Assembly: GCA_002398825.1 (NCBI GenBank)
Contig: DHBS01000033.1
Coordinates: 1 to 15,778 of the forward strand
Direction of reading: 5' to 3'
Origin: Syntrophomonas sp. UBA4922
GTDB lineage: Bacteria > Bacillota > Syntrophomonadia > Syntrophomonadales > Syntrophomonadaceae
Length of the DNA: 15,778 nucleotides
Below, piece by piece: positions 12,528-15,778 of this stretch. The translations under genes were made by a program, and so were the position numbers. Within the stretch, counting starts at the first letter, position 1. Every line of letters starts with the position of its first letter. A model generated the notes under the pieces. The model saw only the letters and a program-made list of their open reading frames with translations. It did not search any database and had not been told where the DNA came from.

Positions 12528-12544
12528 GGAAAGGAGTCGATAAT

Positions 12545-13603
12545 ATGCATATGGCGGATGCCTTGATTTCGCCGGCGGTTGGCGGGGCCATGCTGGCCGT
12601 CACTGCTGGAATGGCGGCCTATTCAGCCAAGAAAATAAGCGGCGACATGGATGAAAAAAAAATTCCCTTGATGGGGGTGATGGGCGCGTTTGTGTTTGCG
12701 GCTCAGATGATCAATTTCACGATACCCGCCACCGGCTCCAGCGGCCACCTGGGAGGGGGAATGCTGCTCGCCATTCTGTTAGGCCCGTATGCGGGCTTTT
12801 TGACCATGGCCTCCATATTGCTGATTCAGGCCCTGTTCTTTGGAGACGGAGGCTTGCTGGCCTATGGCTGCAATGTATTTAATCTGGGTTTCTATACTTG
12901 CTTTATCGCCTATCCGTTGATATACAAATGGTTTACCCACAGAGGACTGACATCCAAGAACATCTTTTGGGGAGCCACGATCTCGGCCCTAATCGCACTG
13001 CAATTAGGTGCTTTCAGCGTCGTTCTGGAAACGCTTGCATCGGGAAGGACGGAACTTCCTTTTGCCAGCTTTGTTTTGCTGATGCAGCCCATTCACCTGG
13101 CGATAGGATTGGTGGAAGGGCTGGTGACCGCGGCCGTGGTTGCCTTTGTATGGAAGGCCCGGCCGGAAGTGCTTGAAAAAGCCGCCGCCGGCGAGGCTAT
13201 GGGCAATATATCCATTAAGAAGGTTTTAACCGGACTGGTTGTAGCTGTTGTGATAGTGGGCGGGGCTCTGTCCTGGTTCGCCTCGTCCAGTCCCGACGGA
13301 CTGGAGTGGTCTATGGAAAGAATCGCGGGTACAGCGGAACTGGAAGCTCCCGCAGGTATTCATCAAGCCTTATCGGACCTGCAAAGCAAAACTGCTTTCA
13401 TGCCTGATTACGGCTTCAAAGCCTCTGAAGAAGAAATTGTGGAAGCAGCCGCCGCTGAAGAAGCTGCAGGGACCTGGCCCGCGGTTGACGCTGGAACCAG
13501 TGTGGCAGGTCTGGTCGGAGGCGCCCTGACCCTGATTATGGCAGCCTTGATCGGCTACGTCATCAGTTTATCCAAAAAGAAAGGCAGCAGGGCTGCTGCG
13601 TAA
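12545..13603 (+). CDS. nikMN: ECF nickel/cobalt importer substrate-binding subunit with fused PDGLE domain
   Basis: A 352-residue fusion of a CbiM/NikM metal-binding membrane protein (about 1-215) with a CbiN/NikN-like PDGLE domain (about 225-345). The N-terminus MHMADALISPAVGG carries His2, the conserved metal ligand that requires the mature protein to start here. This fixes the start at ATG 12545, with AAAGGAG before it; the longer frame to 12482 lies in the upstream hairpin. SSGHLGGGMLLAILLGPYAG and GDGGLLAYGCNVFNLGFY are core family motifs. The C-terminal part has a membrane segment, SSPDGLEWSMERIAG, and a last membrane segment before a basic tail. It captures Ni(II) or Co(II) for uptake driven by NikQ/NikO. 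The PDGLE fusion favours nickel, but cobalt cannot be excluded. Confidence 0.9.
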   Translation: MHMADALISPAVGGAMLAVTAGMAAYSAKKISGDMDEKKIPLMGVMGAFVFAAQMINFTIPATGSSGHLGGGMLLAILLGPYAGFLTMASILLIQALFFGDGGLLAYGCNVFNLGFYTCFIAYPLIYKWFTHRGLTSKNIFWGATISALIALQLGAFSVVLETLASGRTELPFASFVLLMQPIHLAIGLVEGLVTAAVVAFVWKARPEVLEKAAAGEAMGNISIKKVLTGLVVAVVIVGGALSWFASSSPDGLEWSMERIAGTAELEAPAGIHQALSDLQSKTAFMPDYGFKASEEEIVEAAAAEEAAGTWPAVDAGTSVAGLVGGALTLIMAALIGYVISLSKKKGSRAAA

Positions 13604-13614
13604 TAATAACCTCG

Positions 13615-13650
13615 GGGCAGGAATTCCCCCCTCCTGCCCTCATCTTTATT
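13615..13650 (+). terminator. hairpin between nikMN and nikQ
   Basis: GGGCAGGA (13615-13622) pairs perfectly with TCCTGCCC (13632-13639) around a 9-base C-rich loop, followed by TCATCTTTATTT. It lies 12 bases after the nikMN stop. The tail is T-rich but interrupted, so it may act as a partial terminator or 3'-end stabiliser that lowers nikQO expression relative to nikMN. Confidence 0.55.
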
Positions 13651-13674
13651 TAGGATTTGATTAATCTGGCCACT

Positions 13675-14472
13675 ATGAACGACGCTCTACACAACATACG
13701 GATTTGGGATGACCTGGCCCGGCGGCAGAATGCCGTGAACAATCTTCATCCCCTCGTCAAGCTGCTCACCACAATCTTTTATTTGATTGTGGTAGTGTCA
13801 TTTGGCAGGTATGAAATAAGCTCACTCTTGCCGCTGATCTTTTATCCGGTCGTCATTTTTTCCCTGGCGGAGCTGCCCCTGGGAGAGGTGCTGAAGCGCA
13901 TTGCCTGGGCCATGCCGTTCGTAATCGGGATCGGTATATTCAACCCGGTGTTTGATCATCAAACGGTGGAGTTGTTGGGATTCACCATCTCCAGAGGATG
14001 GCTGACATTTATATCCATTTTGATAAAATGCGTTTTGACCGTGGCGGCCGGCATCCTTTTGGTGGCCACTACGGGAATGGAGAGATTGGGAGCGGCCCTG
14101 CGCATGATCCGGGTTCCCAGGGTTTTTGTTTTGCAGTTGCTGTTGACTTACCGGTATATATCGGTTCTGGGAAATGAACTGGCCAGGATGCTCAGGGCCT
14201 ATTCCCTGCGCGCTCCGGGGCAGAAGGGAATAAAGCGCGAGGCTTGGGGCTCTTTAACCGGCAGTCTGTTGCTGCGGTCGTTTGACAGGGCCCAGCGGGT
14301 CTATGCGGCCATGTGCCTGCGGGGATTTGCGGGTGAGTATAACAGCGGCGCTATGGCGAAAATCGGCGCCGGAGATTTAGGGTTTTTGGCGGGGTGGAGC
14401 ACGTTTTTCATAATGGCGCGATTATATGATTGGCCCTTATGGCTGGGTTCGTTATTAACGGGGGTTTTTTAA
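13675..14472 (+). CDS. nikQ: ECF metal transporter transmembrane (T) component
   Basis: A 265-residue CbiQ/NikQ-type coupling protein. It opens RIWDDLARRQNAVNNLHPLV, a typical NikQ start, followed by several membrane helices (for example LLTTIFYLIVVVSF and FISILIKCVLTVAAGILLVA). The cytoplasmic coupling helices contain RMLRAYSLRAPGQKG and RVYAAMCLRGFAG; the latter corresponds to the AMxxRG-type motif that contacts the ATPase. It joins the metal-binding subunit to NikO. The start is uncertain: I take ATG 13675, but TTG at 13657 adds six residues, and neither has a strong Shine-Dalgarno (only TAGGA at 13651). Weak initiation fits the hairpin just upstream. The stop abuts the nikO start. Confidence 0.87.
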   Translation: MNDALHNIRIWDDLARRQNAVNNLHPLVKLLTTIFYLIVVVSFGRYEISSLLPLIFYPVVIFSLAELPLGEVLKRIAWAMPFVIGIGIFNPVFDHQTVELLGFTISRGWLTFISILIKCVLTVAAGILLVATTGMERLGAALRMIRVPRVFVLQLLLTYRYISVLGNELARMLRAYSLRAPGQKGIKREAWGSLTGSLLLRSFDRAQRVYAAMCLRGFAGEYNSGAMAKIGAGDLGFLAGWSTFFIMARLYDWPLWLGSLLTGVF

Positions 14473-15240
14473 ATGAGTCATCATAAAGTCGAAGTGAGTA
14501 ACCTGCATTTTTCCTACCCCGATGGACACCAAGCCATACGCGGGATGTCTTTCACTATCTTTCACGGCGAATCGGTGGGGGTCATCGGAGCCAACGGAGC
14601 AGGCAAATCCACCCTCCTCATGCTGTTGATGGGCATACTCTTTCCGGATTCGGGTGAAATCTTAGTGGGTGATACCCGTCTGACTAAGAAGACCTTGCCC
14701 ATGATCCGGCAGAGATTGGGCATGGTATTCCAGGATCCCGACGATCAGCTGTTTATGACCACGGTCGGGGACGATGTCGCCTTTGGGCCCAGGAATTATC
14801 AGCTGGATGAGGCGGAAGTTGAAAGCAGGGTCATCGAGGCTCTGACCCAAGTAGGAATTCCTCATCTGAAAGACCGGGCGCCTTTTAAGCTGTCAGGCGG
14901 GGAAAAGCGGGCCGCCGCCATCGCCACGGTGCTGTCCATGAGGCCTGATATTTTGATCATGGATGAACCGACCTCATTCCTCGATCCCCAGTCCCGGCGA
15001 CGGGTTATGGGACTGCTGAAAAGTTTCGAACATACTAAAATAATCACCAGCCATGATTTGGACATGGTCTTAGAAACCTGCCGGCGGGTTATTGTGATAA
15101 AAGACGGCTTAGTCGCAGCGGATGGCCCGGCCGGCGAGATTTTAAAAAACCAACCGCTATTGGACGGCTGCGGGCTTGAAATGCCGCTTTCCCTGCAAAG
15201 TTGTCCTAACTGCGGAGCCTCCAAGTACGAGGTTGAATAA
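14473..15240 (+). CDS. nikO: ECF metal transporter ATPase
   Basis: A 255-residue CbiO/NikO-type ATPase that drives metal uptake by the NikMN-NikQ complex. It shows a Y-type start (LHFSYPDG), Walker A GANGAGKST (38-46), the ECF-typical Q-loop VFQDPDDQLF, signature LSGGEKRAAAIATVL, Walker B ILIMDEPTSFLDP and switch histidine in ITSHDLD. The coding sequence begins immediately after the nikQ stop. GGGGG about 10 bases upstream may serve as a weak ribosome site, so coupling with nikQ is likely. The C-terminus carries an unusual SCPNCGAS tail with Cys244 and Cys247 placed like half of a zinc-ribbon; a role in metal sensing is only a guess. Confidence 0.9.
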   Translation: MSHHKVEVSNLHFSYPDGHQAIRGMSFTIFHGESVGVIGANGAGKSTLLMLLMGILFPDSGEILVGDTRLTKKTLPMIRQRLGMVFQDPDDQLFMTTVGDDVAFGPRNYQLDEAEVESRVIEALTQVGIPHLKDRAPFKLSGGEKRAAAIATVLSMRPDILIMDEPTSFLDPQSRRRVMGLLKSFEHTKIITSHDLDMVLETCRRVIVIKDGLVAADGPAGEILKNQPLLDGCGLEMPLSLQSCPNCGASKYEVE

Positions 15241-15341
15241 AGCGCCTCCCGCCCCATTTATTCGGGATGTTGGCTTTATCAGTGCCGTACGGCCCATCTG
15301 TTTAGCTATGCGAAGGTCGCCAGTTGCGGCGAAAAATGTGA

Positions 15342-15778
15342 TTCTGTCATTTGTGTGTTCCAATAAACCCCCTTTGCCTTCCTATTCTGGCCAAGATATT
15401 CAGCCCGCTGTTTCCAGTCACCATGATCAGCTTCCTGGCAGTAATGGCCGCAACCGGTAAGAGCCCCTTCATGGAGAGGGAATTCCTGATCGCCTTCGAT
15501 TTCATGCTGGCTATGATATTGGGGCTGGTCTTGTATGTGATCTCAGCCCGGGATATAAACCAGCCTGTCAACCTGTTCGACTACCTGAATCTGGCCTTGA
15601 TTTTGACCGCGCTGCTTATCGACGCAGTGGCCTTGTCGGCGATTATTTTCCGCCTCTCGGCTTTCGGGATCACTCCCAACAAAAGTCGCTGCGCTGGGCG
15701 AGAATTTGCTCTTACTGGGCAATCTGGCCGGGCTGGCGTGGATGTATGGGGGGGATTTCCGAAAGAGATTGGATTTCG
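15342..15778 (+). pseudogene. DUF4153-like membrane protein fragment, frameshifted, cut by window end
   Basis: From about 15384 one frame reads ILAKIFSPLFPVTMISFLAV, KSPFMEREFLIAFDFMLAM, and DAVALSAIIFRLSAFGITPN, with three membrane segments. After AACAAA near 15683 the sense moves to the next frame: VAALGENLLLLGNLAGLAWM then YGGDFRKRLDF to the window end. Removing one A from the AAAA run at 15681-15684 joins the two into one continuous protein. The FRLxxxGxTPNxxxxLGxNLL pattern resembles the C-terminal part of DUF4153-type polytopic membrane proteins. In-frame stop TGA at 15339 and lack of a start suggest the N-terminal part is missing too. Either a decayed gene or a sequencing indel; function unknown. 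Confidence 0.5.

Noticed and set aside
15176..15460. A 94-codon plus-strand ORF overlapping the end of nikO
   Set aside because: It starts inside nikO in another frame, has no membrane or domain pattern, and overlaps the better supported membrane-protein fragment.

Overview
The window looks like a chromosomal segment of an endospore-forming, probably strictly anaerobic Bacillota (clostridial / Desulfotomaculum-Syntrophomonas type). The evidence is a ytrH-ytrI sporulation pair, purine-rich Shine-Dalgarno sites (AGGAGG/GGAGG), a Smr-less MutS2-type protein, a soluble chemoreceptor-like protein and an ECF-type nickel/cobalt importer. Base composition is mixed (roughly half G+C by eye). I see no transposase, integrase, CRISPR array, rRNA or tRNA.

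Layout, left to right. (1) 1-430: non-coding, with a strong terminator hairpin (184-222). (2) 431-~1200 (+): ytrH and ytrI. The ytrI frame has no normal stop, so it runs through a hairpin and antisense into the next operon. (3) 4440-1320 (-): a glycine betaine/proline-type ABC importer, ordered substrate-binding lipoprotein, ATPase, permease. It is preceded by a clear ydaO-class c-di-AMP riboswitch (4316-4440) and, further upstream, by an unassigned three-way-junction-like RNA element (4476-4528). The ATPase lacks the C-terminal CBS pair usual in this family, so c-di-AMP control here may act on the RNA instead of the protein. (4) 4733-4997 (-): a broken class I methyltransferase. (5) 5059-7417 (-): a 644-residue MutS2-like ATPase with a KOW-like tail and no Smr domain, followed by an overlapping mini-ORF. 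Its roughly 300-nt leader carries a plausible promoter inside a palindrome and a short leader-peptide ORF.

(6) 7689-10782 (+): a three-gene exporter operon of membrane-fusion protein, MacB/LolC-type permease and LolD/MacB-type ATPase. (7) 11162-12304 (+): a cytosolic methyl-accepting-type signalling protein whose sensor region is an internal duplication, ending at a terminator. (8) 12476-15240 (+): nikMN-nikQ-nikO, an ECF nickel (or cobalt) importer, with an intrinsic terminator directly in front of the first ribosome-binding site and another hairpin between nikMN and nikQ. (9) 15342-15778 (+): a fragment of a polytopic membrane protein, DUF4153-like, with an apparent one-base frameshift, running off the window.

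The main theme is solute and metal traffic with RNA-level control: at least one certain riboswitch, one strong candidate attenuator and one candidate leader peptide. The most interesting points are the riboswitch paired with a CBS-less transporter ATPase, the unassigned RNA fold upstream of it, the leader peptide before the MutS2-like gene, and the duplicated sensor of the soluble chemoreceptor.
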